Below, piece after piece: positions 1 to 7,019 of a stretch of DNA of 64,000 bases. Source of the DNA: Lelliottia wanjuensis (GTDB lineage Bacteria > Pseudomonadota > Gammaproteobacteria > Enterobacterales > Enterobacteriaceae). Under the pieces are notes generated by a model, which was given only the letters and a program-made list of their open reading frames with translations, was not told the origin of the DNA and ran no database searches. The translations under genes were made by a program, and so were the position numbers. Position 1 is the stretch's first letter. Each line of letters begins with the position of its first letter. Where the stretch lies: NCBI RefSeq assembly GCF_030238365.1, contig NZ_JASSOT010000001.1, forward strand, positions 124,001-188,000, given 5' to 3'.

Positions 1-1058
1 CATCGCTTTTTATCGCAGTAAATATTATTAATGTGCTTGCGGTCTTGTTGCTCTGGTCCTACATGACAAAATATCTTGTGACGCCGATCAATACCGTGAA
101 AAAAAGTATCGAAGAAGTGACCTCAGGCAATCTTGCCGTCTCCATTCCTGAGTTCGGCAATAACTGTGCAGGCCGCCTGATTCCAGGGATCAATAGTTTA
201 TCCAGCAACATCGCCACCCTGGTGCGTGAAATCCGCGCCTCGTCGCAAACCGCGATGACCCTCTCCGAACAACTCTCCTCCCGTAGTGCGCAGCTGGCGG
301 TGAAAACGGAACAACAGTCCGCTTCGCTGATCCAGACTGCCGCCAGCATGGAGCAGATGGCCGCCAGCACCCGCAACAATGCCGACAATACCCGTCTGGC
401 GAGCGAAAGGGCGAACCTCGCCACAGTGCAGGCGCGTAAAGGGGGCGAGCTGATGGGGCAAGTCGCCAATAACATGCAGTCGATTACGGAATGCGCGCAG
501 CAAATGACGGAGATCATCTCGCTGATCGACGGAATTGCCTTCCAGACCAACATTCTGGCGCTCAACGCGGCGGTTGAAGCGGCGAGGGCGGGGGATCACG
601 GTAAAGGTTTCTCTGTGGTCGCCGGTGAAGTGCGCAATCTGGCCCATCGCAGTGCGGAAGCGGCCAAGAGCATCAAGTCGCTGATCGACGTGACCAGCAG
701 CAACGTCACGCAGGGGGTGACGGTGGTCTCTGAAGCAGAAAAGAACATGCACGAGATCGTCAACGGTTCCGGGCATGTCAGTAAACTGATGGACGAAATT
801 TCTGCGAGCACCGCCGAACAGGAAAAAGGGATTTCGCAAATCACTCAGGCGCTATCCGAGCTGGAGCGTGTCACGCAGAGCAACGTGGCGATGGTGGATG
901 AGCTATCCGGTTCCTCCGACGTGCTGAAAAACCAGGTAATTGAGCTTCAGACCCGCACCCGAAATTTCAGACTGGAAGGGGGCTCGCAACCTGACTGGCA
1001 GGAGACGCCTCAGCATGAACACCGGGTTTATCCGCGTCATGCCGAGCACTCGTTCTGA
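1..1058 (+). CDS. Methyl-accepting chemotaxis protein, 3' part (5' end outside window)
   Basis: The reading frame is open from base 3, so the gene starts upstream of the window. The visible part begins in the second transmembrane segment, followed by a HAMP linker and the cytoplasmic signalling rod. The conserved hairpin tip [18 protein letters not shown], which contacts CheA and CheW, is present, as is the QTAASMEQMAAS stretch typical of methylation helices. The periplasmic sensor is missing, so the ligand cannot be stated. The C-terminus ends in AEHSF and lacks an NWETF-type pentapeptide, so the receptor probably relies on the high-abundance receptors for CheR/CheB docking (family knowledge). 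It converges on the diguanylate cyclase gene and shares a terminator with it. Confidence 0.95.
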   Translation, partial: SLFIAVNIINVLAVLLLWSYMTKYLVTPINTVKKSIEEVTSGNLAVSIPEFGNNCAGRLIPGINSLSSNIATLVREIRASSQTAMTLSEQLSSRSAQLAVKTEQQSASLIQTAASMEQMAASTRNNADNTRLASERANLATVQARKGGELMGQVANNMQSITECAQQMTEIISLIDGIAFQTNILALNAAVEAARAGDHGKGFSVVAGEVRNLAHRSAEAAKSIKSLIDVTSSNVTQGVTVVSEAEKNMHEIVNGSGHVSKLMDEISASTAEQEKGISQITQALSELERVTQSNVAMVDELSGSSDVLKNQVIELQTRTRNFRLEGGSQPDWQETPQHEHRVYPRHAEHSF

Positions 1059-1079
1059 TAGTTTCCTGATGTAGCGCAA

Positions 1080-1099
1080 AAGCCTGGTTCGCCAGGCTT
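1080..1099. terminator. Bidirectional hairpin terminator between receptor and cyclase genes
   Basis: An 8-bp perfect stem AAGCCTGG/CCAGGCTT closes a TTCG tetraloop. Read on the minus strand it is followed by TTTTG, serving the cyclase gene; on the plus strand the T-run is weaker. It lies between two convergent stop codons. Confidence 0.7.
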
Positions 1100-1101
1100 C
1101 C

Positions 1102-2232
1102 TTATTTATAGCGGTTTCGTCCTTCCTGCTTCGCCTGATACAGCGCTTTGTCGGCTCCGGCAATCAGCTCACGCGCGGTCACGCCGGGCTGCCAGAGCGC
1201 CAGCCCCTGACTCACCGTCACCCGGTCGCTCACCAGCGAGGCGGCGTGAGGAATATTCTGCGCCTGGAGTATGGCGGCGATGTTCTGCGCGGCAGTTTCC
1301 AGGGCGTTCGCATCCGCGTCAGGCAACAGCAATACAAACTCCTCCCCGCCAAAACGACCGACAATTCCGCTGGATGTCAGCGCAGCCGATTCCAGCGCCC
1401 TGGCAATCGCCGTCAGACACAGATCGCCTTTCTGATGGCCGTAATAGTCGTTGTAGAGCTTAAAATGATCGACATCGAGCATGATCAGCCCAAAGCTGTT
1501 TCCATCCTGCTGATGGCGAAGAATGGCCTGATCCATCTGCGCTTCAAAGGAGCGGCGATTTGCAATTCCGGTGAGCGGATCGTGGTTCGCCAGCAGGCCC
1601 AACTGTTGTATCAGGTCGGCGTTTTCCTGCTCGCGGCGCAGGGCCAGCATGAACCAGCGGTTGAGAATGCGCCTGCCAGATTCAATCAGTCCCGCCAGAA
1701 ATATCCACTGCAAACCGTTCATCACCGTCAGGCCATCGCGGTAAAAAAGTGAGGTGATGAGGATGGTCAGCCAGATGGGCAGGATAAAACTCAGCAACAC
1801 TTTCGGGTCAAAGTAGAGCGAAATCAGAGCGGTGAAAAGCAGCAAAGCGGCGGAGGGGAAGATAATCCGCACATCGTTGCTGACAATCAGCACAAAGAAA
1901 CAGCCCGCCCAGCACAGGCTGAGGCCTATCACCGTCCACTTTGCCAGGCCACCCAGCCACTGTGCATTTTGCAGCGGGGCCATGCGCATGATGAATAACA
2001 CGGCGGCGGAGAGCGTCAGGTCGATAACCATCATGGTTTCGAGCAGCGCGGCGGGATGGTGGAACAGCACTTCCGACTGGGACGCAGAGAAATAGTTACG
2101 TCCGAGGATGAAGGAGGAGAACATCATGTTCACCCACAGGAACCAGGTCACGCTGGTTTTAATGGCGATGGTCCGCATTTCTGCGAGACGAACATCGAAG
2201 GCCGCACAGGGCTTTTTCATCGTCACACTCAT
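1102..2232 (-). CDS. Membrane-anchored diguanylate cyclase (GGDEF)
   Basis: This 376-residue protein has several hydrophobic helices in the N-terminal half and a C-terminal GGDEF domain. The active-site motif is GGEEF (RFGGEEFVLL) and the metal-binding stretch LDVDHFKLYND is intact, so cyclic-di-GMP synthesis from two GTP is expected. The inhibitory I-site RxxD, normally five residues before GGEEF, is absent: TSSG occupies that place. This predicts an enzyme without classical product feedback. In E. coli the gene beside zntB is ydaM (dgcM), a soluble PAS-GGDEF protein; the membrane N-terminus here differs, so I do not call it dgcM. Start choice is uncertain: ATG at 2232 or 2220; a TTG at 2253 is less likely. 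Confidence 0.85.
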   Translation of the reverse strand: MSVTMKKPCAAFDVRLAEMRTIAIKTSVTWFLWVNMMFSSFILGRNYFSASQSEVLFHHPAALLETMMVIDLTLSAAVLFIMRMAPLQNAQWLGGLAKWTVIGLSLCWAGCFFVLIVSNDVRIIFPSAALLLFTALISLYFDPKVLLSFILPIWLTILITSLFYRDGLTVMNGLQWIFLAGLIESGRRILNRWFMLALRREQENADLIQQLGLLANHDPLTGIANRRSFEAQMDQAILRHQQDGNSFGLIMLDVDHFKLYNDYYGHQKGDLCLTAIARALESAALTSSGIVGRFGGEEFVLLLPDADANALETAAQNIAAILQAQNIPHAASLVSDRVTVSQGLALWQPGVTARELIAGADKALYQAKQEGRNRYK

Positions 2233-2421
2233 CAAGGATACATTTGAAAACAAATTGGCAGCATTTGCGTAACTCTACTGTTTTGCATCTTGCTGTCCAG
2301 TGATTAGAGTAGGAAAAGGGCTAATTCATGAACGAATTCAGCGCTATGCTGGCGTTAGATGTTGAATAACCTTGCGGGAAGGCTAGACTGACGATGATCA
2401 TGACGAAAAGGTGGAGGCGCT

Positions 2422-3405
2422 GTGGAAGGCATTAAGGGATCGGACGTGAACGTTCCGGATGCAGTATTTGCGTGGCTGCTGGACGGCAAAGGTGGGGCGC
2501 GACCGCTGGAAGATAGCGATGTCATCGACAGCGAGCACCCCTGCTGGCTGCATCTGAACTATACCCATCCGGACAGCGCACAGTGGCTGGCGACAACGCC
2601 CTTGCTGCCAAACAGCGTGCGGGATGCGCTGGCGGGAGAAAGCCTGCGTCCGCGCGTCAGCCGTCTCGGGGAAGGGACATTAATCACTCTGCGCTGTATC
2701 AATGGCAGCACAGACGAGCGGCCGGATCAGCTGGTCGCCATGCGTCTGTATATGGATGAGCGTCTGATTGTCTCCACCCGGCAACGCAAAGTGCTGGCGC
2801 TGGACGATGTGGTCAACGATCTGAAAGAGGGGACCGGGCCGGAGGGTTGCGGCGCCTGGCTGGTAGATACCTGCGATGCGCTGACCGATCATGCGAGTGA
2901 ATTCATCGAAGAGCTGCACGATAAAATTATCGACCTCGAAGATAACCTGCTCGATCAGCAAATTCCGCCGCGCGGTTTTCTCGCGCTGCTGCGCAAACAG
3001 TTAATCGTGATGCGCCGCTATATGACCCCGCAGCGCGATGTTTACGCCCGCCTCGCCAGCGAGCGTCTGCCGTGGATGAACGATGACCATCGACGTCGCA
3101 TGCAGGATATCGCCGACCGCCTCGGACGCGGGCTGGATGAGATCGACTCCTGTATTGCCCGCACAGCGGTAATGACCGATGAAATTGCGACGGTGATGCA
3201 GGAGTCGCTGTCGCGCAGAACTTACACCATGTCGTTAATGGCGATGGTATTTTTGCCCAGCACCTTTTTGACCGGGCTGTTCGGCGTCAACCTCGGGGGC
3301 ATTCCCGGCGGGGGTTATCGGTTCGGCTTTTCCGCTTTTTGCATCATGTTAGTTGTTTTGATTGGCGGTGTTGCGTGGTGGTTGCATCGTAGTAAATGGC
3401 TGTAA
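2422..3405 (+). CDS. zntB: Zinc transporter ZntB (CorA family)
   Basis: The 327 residues match the E. coli ZntB length and, as remembered, most of its sequence. ZntB is an inner-membrane CorA/MIT-family pentamer that moves zinc. The large N-terminal cytoplasmic funnel is followed by two C-terminal membrane helices (about residues 265-290 and 302-322). The signature GVN that closes the pore helix is present in [10 protein letters not shown]. The start is GTG, preceded by GGAGG with a 4-base spacer. It stands alone, upstream of the sRNA gene fnrS, as in E. coli. Confidence 0.97.
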   Translation: MEGIKGSDVNVPDAVFAWLLDGKGGARPLEDSDVIDSEHPCWLHLNYTHPDSAQWLATTPLLPNSVRDALAGESLRPRVSRLGEGTLITLRCINGSTDERPDQLVAMRLYMDERLIVSTRQRKVLALDDVVNDLKEGTGPEGCGAWLVDTCDALTDHASEFIEELHDKIIDLEDNLLDQQIPPRGFLALLRKQLIVMRRYMTPQRDVYARLASERLPWMNDDHRRRMQDIADRLGRGLDEIDSCIARTAVMTDEIATVMQESLSRRTYTMSLMAMVFLPSTFLTGLFGVNLGGIPGGGYRFGFSAFCIMLVVLIGGVAWWLHRSKWL

Positions 3406-3451
3406 ATTTACACTTTTTCCGCGGCGTTCCGGCTTCAAAAGGCAATTTTGT

Positions 3452-3465
3452 TTGAGCGAAGTCAA
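3452..3465 (+). promoter_or_regulatory. FNR box of the fnrS promoter
   Basis: TTGAGcgaaGTCAA is a near-consensus FNR site (TTGATnnnnATCAA). Its centre at 3458.5 is about 41.5-42.5 bases before the predicted RNA start at 3500-3501, the class II activator position. TATTAC near 3491 could serve as the -10. This supports anaerobic induction of fnrS. Confidence 0.85.
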
Positions 3466-3500
3466 TAAACGGCTACCCCGTTCGGTGCAGTATTACTCCC

Positions 3501-3621
3501 GCAGGTGAATGCAACGTCAAGCGATGGGCGTTGCGCTCCATATTGTCTTACTTCCTTTTTTGAATTACTGCATAGCACAATTGATTCGTACGACGCCGAC
3601 TAAATTAGTCGGCTTTTTTTT
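3501..3621 (+). ncRNA. fnrS: FnrS small regulatory RNA
   Basis: The 121-base segment follows E. coli FnrS, as I remember it, almost base for base from GCAGGTGAATGCAACGTC to the terminator. The differences are concentrated in the terminator loop. It ends with stem GCCGACT/AGTCGGC and eight T residues (3614-3621). FnrS is an Hfq-dependent RNA made in the absence of oxygen that represses aerobic-metabolism mRNAs such as sodA, sodB, maeA and gpmA (established knowledge). The order zntB, fnrS, dbpA is the same as in E. coli, which supports the call. Confidence 0.96.
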
Positions 3622-3679
3622 GCCTCCAGAACCTCAGCGTCTACCCTAAAAGGGTCACCCCGATAAACTGGAGGGAAAC

Positions 3680-3832
3680 ATGAGCTTCCTGCTTTCACTG
3701 CTTCACATGCATATGACGCTGCCAGACTCGATACCTATCGATCCGGTGCCAGTCCCCGATCCGATCCCGCGCCCGCAGCCCATGCCGGACCCGCCGCCGG
3801 ATGAAGAACCGATTAAATTGTCGCATCGGTAG
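3680..3832 (+). CDS. ynaL: Proline-rich small protein YnaL
   Basis: The 50-codon ORF has a strong ribosome site (GGAGGG, 4-base spacer). Its C-terminal half, PVPDPIPRPQPMPDPPPDEE followed by PIKLSHR, matches the E. coli small protein YnaL as I remember it. YnaL lies in the same place between fnrS and dbpA; its function is unknown. The N-terminus differs and is hydrophobic (MSFLLSLLHMHM). The reading ends at TAG (3830-3832). The same frame continues RRSARIRAN to a TGA at 3860-3862, resembling the extra tail of the E. coli protein. The protein may therefore be shortened by an amber codon here. Confidence 0.75.
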   Translation: MSFLLSLLHMHMTLPDSIPIDPVPVPDPIPRPQPMPDPPPDEEPIKLSHR

Positions 3833-3890
3833 CGCAGATCTGCGAGGATACGCGCCAACTGACTGTGATTTTTTACCTTGAGAATACATT

Positions 3891-5264
3891 GTGACCGCTT
3901 TTTCTACGCTGAACGTTCTGCCTGCCGCCCAACTCGATAACCTTAACGAGTTGGGATACCTCGCGATGACCCCTGTACAAGCTGCCGCGCTTCCGGCGAT
4001 CCTGGAAGGAAAAGACGTTCGCGTGCAGGCCAAAACCGGCAGTGGAAAAACGGCCGCATTCGGCCTCGGTCTGCTTCAGCAGATCGACGCGGGCCTGTTC
4101 CAGACCCAGTCGCTGGTGCTTTGCCCGACGCGCGAGCTGGCGGACCAGGTGGCAGGGGAGCTGCGTCGTCTGGCGCGTTTCCTGCCGAATACCAAAATTC
4201 TGACCCTCTGCGGCGGCCAGCCGTTTGGCGCGCAGCGCGACTCGCTGCAGCATCCGCCACATATTATTGTTGCCACCCCTGGCCGTCTGCTCGATCACCT
4301 GCAAAAAGGCACCGTTTCGCTGGATGCCCTGCAAACGCTGGTGATGGACGAAGCGGACCGCATGCTGGATATGGGTTTCACCGACGCCATTAATGAAGTG
4401 ATCCGCTTCGCACCTCCGTCCCGCCAGACGCTGCTGTTCTCCGCCACCTGGCCGGAAGCCATTGCCGCGATCAGCGGTCGGGTGCAGAACAACCCGGTCA
4501 CCATTGAAATTGATACCGTGGACGCGCTGCCGTCCATCGAACAGCAGTTCTACGAAACCTCGCGCAACGGCAAAATCCCGCTGTTGCAGAAACTGTTGAG
4601 CAAACATCAGCCAGCATCCTGCGTCGTCTTCTGTAATACCAAGGTAGATTGTCAGGCAGTATGTGACGCGCTGGAAGAGGCGGGGCAGAGCGCCCTTGCG
4701 CTGCATGGCGATCTGGAACAGCGCGACCGCGATCAGACGCTGGTCCGTTTCGCTAACGGCAGCGCACGCGTGCTGGTGGCAACGGACGTGGCAGCCCGCG
4801 GGCTGGATATTAAATCTCTGGAGCTGGTCGTGAACTACGAGCTGGCGTGGGATCCGGAAGTGCACGTTCACCGCATCGGCCGTACGGCGCGTGCGGGTAA
4901 CAGCGGTCTGGCGATCAGCCTGTGTGCTCCGGAAGAGGCGCAGCGCGCGAATATTCTCTCTGAAATGCTGCAACTGAAACTGAACTGGATGCCTGCTCTG
5001 GGCAGCATCGCGATTGCGCCGCTGGCCGCTGAAATGGCGACCCTGTGCATCGACGGCGGCAAGAAAGCCAAAATGCGTCCGGGCGATGTGTTAGGCGCGC
5101 TGACCGGTGATATCGGTCTGGATGGGGCAGATATTGGTAAAATCGCGGTGCATCCGGCGCATGTCTACGTGGCGGTACGTCAGAAAGTGGCGAACAAGGC
5201 GTGGAAACAGCTGCAGGGCGGGAAGATTAAAGGCAAAACCTGTAAGGTTCGTTTGCTGAAATAA
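3891..5264 (+). CDS. dbpA: ATP-dependent RNA helicase DbpA
   Basis: This 457-residue DEAD-box helicase remodels 23S rRNA around hairpin 92 during large-subunit assembly (known for E. coli DbpA). Visible motifs in order are Q-motif region (LGYLAMTPVQ), Walker A AKTGSGKT, PTRELA, TPGR, DEAD box DEADRMLDMG, SAT, then ARGLD and HRIGRTARAG in the second RecA domain. The C-terminal 75 residues (KMRPGDVLGALTGDIG onward) form the RNA-binding domain that gives rRNA specificity. The start is GTG, as in E. coli. It converges on ttcA with a shared terminator. Confidence 0.97.
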   Translation: MTAFSTLNVLPAAQLDNLNELGYLAMTPVQAAALPAILEGKDVRVQAKTGSGKTAAFGLGLLQQIDAGLFQTQSLVLCPTRELADQVAGELRRLARFLPNTKILTLCGGQPFGAQRDSLQHPPHIIVATPGRLLDHLQKGTVSLDALQTLVMDEADRMLDMGFTDAINEVIRFAPPSRQTLLFSATWPEAIAAISGRVQNNPVTIEIDTVDALPSIEQQFYETSRNGKIPLLQKLLSKHQPASCVVFCNTKVDCQAVCDALEEAGQSALALHGDLEQRDRDQTLVRFANGSARVLVATDVAARGLDIKSLELVVNYELAWDPEVHVHRIGRTARAGNSGLAISLCAPEEAQRANILSEMLQLKLNWMPALGSIAIAPLAAEMATLCIDGGKKAKMRPGDVLGALTGDIGLDGADIGKIAVHPAHVYVAVRQKVANKAWKQLQGGKIKGKTCKVRLLK

Positions 5265-5276
5265 GTCATAAAAAAA

Positions 5277-5303
5277 GCGTCTCAGATTTAATATCTGAGA
5301 CGC
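5277..5303. terminator. Bidirectional terminator shared by dbpA and ttcA
   Basis: An 11-bp perfect stem GCGTCTCAGAT/ATCTGAGACGC has loop TTAAT. A run of A residues just before it gives a T-run for ttcA on the minus strand; GTTTT follows shortly on the plus strand. Confidence 0.85.
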
Positions 5304-5310
5304 CTGAGTT

Positions 5311-6246
5311 TTACTTCACTTCTAAGACGTTCAGTCGCATTTCAGCCAGCTGAGAATCATCTTCTTCCGGCTGCCAGCCCGCTGGCTGCATCGGGATCTC
5401 TTCGCGATCGAACGCCAGATCGCCACCATCAACCACTTCTGAACCGTGCTTAATGCCTTTGAAATCGAACAGTTCGGTGTCGCACAGGTGTGAAGGCACC
5501 ACGTTTTGCATCGCGCTGAACATGGTTTCGATGCGGCCAGGGTAGCGTTTATCCCAGTCGCGCAGCATATCGCCAATCACCTGACGCTGGAGGTTCGGCT
5601 GGGAGCCGCACAGGTTGCAAGGGATAATCGGGTATTCGCGCGCCTCGGCAAAGCGTTCAATGTCTTTCTCACGGCAGTAAGCCAGCGGACGAATAACGAT
5701 GTGTTTACCGTCGTCGCTCATCAGCTTCGGTGGCATGCCTTTCATTTTGCCGCCGTAGAACATGTTCAGGAACAGGGTCTGCAGAATGTCGTCGCGGTGA
5801 TGGCCGAGGGAGATTTTGGTCGCGCCCAGTTCGGTCGCGGTGCGATACAGAATGCCGCGGCGCAGGCGTGAGCAGAGAGAGCAGGTGGTTTTTCCTTCCG
5901 GAATTTTGTCTTTCACGATGCCGTAGGTGTTTTCTTCGACAATCTTATATTCGACGCCCTGTTGCTCCAGGTATTCCGGCAGAATGTGCTCCGGGAAGCC
6001 CGGCTGTTTCTGGTCAAGGTTGACCGCCACCAGCGAAAAGTTCACCGGTGCGCTTTGCTGCAGATTGCGCAGGATCTCCAGCATTGTGTAACTGTCTTTA
6101 CCACCTGACAGACAGACCATGATGCGGTCGCCTTCTTCAATCATGTTGAAGTCTGCAATGGCTTCACCCACGTTGCGGCGCAGACGCTTTTGCAGTTTGT
6201 TCAGGTTGTATTGTTCTTTCTTGTTAATTTCTTGATTTTGCGACAT
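5311..6246 (-). CDS. ttcA: tRNA 2-thiocytidine biosynthesis protein TtcA
   Basis: TtcA puts sulfur on cytidine-32 of certain tRNAs, using ATP and an iron-sulfur cluster. The PP-loop SGGKDS is at residues 47-52. Cysteine pairs CSLC (about 122) and CNLC (about 220) supply the cluster ligands. Starting at ATG 6246 ([12 protein letters not shown]) gives 311 residues, the E. coli length; an upstream in-frame ATG at 6303 would add 19 unrelated residues and is rejected. In E. coli K-12 this gene is the Rac prophage integration site; here no prophage follows. Confidence 0.97.
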   Translation of the reverse strand: MSQNQEINKKEQYNLNKLQKRLRRNVGEAIADFNMIEEGDRIMVCLSGGKDSYTMLEILRNLQQSAPVNFSLVAVNLDQKQPGFPEHILPEYLEQQGVEYKIVEENTYGIVKDKIPEGKTTCSLCSRLRRGILYRTATELGATKISLGHHRDDILQTLFLNMFYGGKMKGMPPKLMSDDGKHIVIRPLAYCREKDIERFAEAREYPIIPCNLCGSQPNLQRQVIGDMLRDWDKRYPGRIETMFSAMQNVVPSHLCDTELFDFKGIKHGSEVVDGGDLAFDREEIPMQPAGWQPEEDDSQLAEMRLNVLEVK

Positions 6247-6380
6247 GTAATAGTGGCTCAATTCGTTCGTGGCTAAAGCCGCGCGTGCAATCATGGTGAA
6301 CATGAGAAAGTGTGGCGTGTATGGTACGGATTCCGGGGGAGAAAGTCAGCACGTTTTAACGATGACGGGAGTCGAGCCTG

Positions 6381-6506
6381 TTAATCCGCTTCCAGCGCCT
6401 GCAGAAATTCACTGAGATGATGCATGACATTGCCGAAATCAAAGATTAACGCCATCCACAGGCAGGTTAAAAAAGCGAGTGCAGCCATCGACAAACGGGT
6501 AAACAC
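6381..6506 (-). CDS. Putative single-span small membrane protein, 41 aa
   Basis: A short ORF begins with GTG (6504-6506), preceded by AAGGA and an 8-base spacer. It encodes one hydrophobic stretch (LSMAALAFLTCLWMALIF) followed by a short polar tail ending EFLQALEAD. This is the usual layout of enteric small membrane proteins with the tail outside the bilayer or at the cytoplasmic face. It sits upstream of ttcA in the same orientation and downstream of the KTSC gene. I do not recognise it. The start signal and hydrophobic pattern are the only support. Confidence 0.5.
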   Translation of the reverse strand: MFTRLSMAALAFLTCLWMALIFDFGNVMHHLSEFLQALEAD

Positions 6507-6542
6507 GGCGACTATCCTTGAGTGCGGGTTGGGCGATAGATT

Positions 6543-6755
6543 TCAGTATATCGGGATTTCCTTAAACTTCCCCTTTACGACCCCATCATAAAAGCGGCCT
6601 TTTGACACCACCTGCAAAAAATCATTATAGATGCGCACCGGCACCTGCTGATACTGCAGCGTCCGGCGGTCGAGAAAGCGGATTTCCAGCGTGGCGCTGC
6701 GCTCATCATAGCCAATGGAGGCGATGCGTGACGATCTGACGGGATGATGGACCAT
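6543..6755 (-). CDS. KTSC-domain protein, 70 aa
   Basis: This small protein (start MVHHPVRSS) carries the compact KTSC pattern: a beta-rich stretch SIGYDERSATLEIRFLDRRT, then the tyrosine-rich part YQQVPVRIYNDFL and a glycine-lysine end (GVVKGKFKEIPIY). The family is found alone or fused to lysyl-tRNA synthetase-like and nuclease proteins, and its role is unknown. The start at 6755 is preferred because AAGGGA lies 9 bases upstream; the longer reading to 6803 has no ribosome site. It lies where ompN stands in E. coli, next to micC. Confidence 0.8.
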   Translation of the reverse strand: MVHHPVRSSRIASIGYDERSATLEIRFLDRRTLQYQQVPVRIYNDFLQVVSKGRFYDGVVKGKFKEIPIY

Positions 6756-6884
6756 GATGATTTGTCCCTTACAGCTTGAAACAGGAGATTTATCATCTAA
6801 CACGCGTCGCAGGGGCGCAACTCGTTCGTTTTTTAAAATAATTGCGATGAATGCAATTCATTGAATCATATGAAATAAAAATTA

Positions 6885-6911
6885 TTCAACGGCAGCGGGG
6901 AAGGGTAGAAT
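6885..6911 (+). promoter_or_regulatory. Probable micC promoter
   Basis: TAGAAT at 6906-6911 is a good -10 seven bases before the RNA start G6919. TTCAAC at 6885-6890 is a plausible -35 with a short 15-base spacer. Confidence 0.55.
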
Positions 6912-6918
6912 TAGCGCT

Positions 6919-7018
6919 GTTATATGCCTTTAAGATTCTTAATCCGTTAATGAATTGATTTAGCTATCATCCAAAATTGACAGGATATGCCCGGAGCTGA
7001 TGCCCCGGGCTTTTTTTT
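6919..7018 (+). ncRNA. micC: MicC small regulatory RNA (seed and terminator conserved, middle diverged)
   Basis: The first 14 bases GTTATATGCCTTTA equal the 5' end of E. coli MicC, as remembered; this is the seed that pairs with the ompC leader (TAAAGGCATATAAC). The RNA ends in stem GCCCGG/CCGGGC and eight T residues, also like MicC. The middle 60 bases are not recognisably conserved. As in E. coli it lies beside ydbK/nifJ, with its T-run touching the nifJ stop codon, but ompN, its usual divergent neighbour, is missing. The expected role is Hfq-dependent repression of OmpC synthesis. Confidence 0.85.
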
Positions 7019-7019
7019 A

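Noticed and set aside
6247..6380. Prophage attachment remnant next to ttcA
   Set aside because: E. coli K-12 carries Rac at this gene. Here the ttcA sequence is complete and no integrase, attachment duplicate or phage gene follows.
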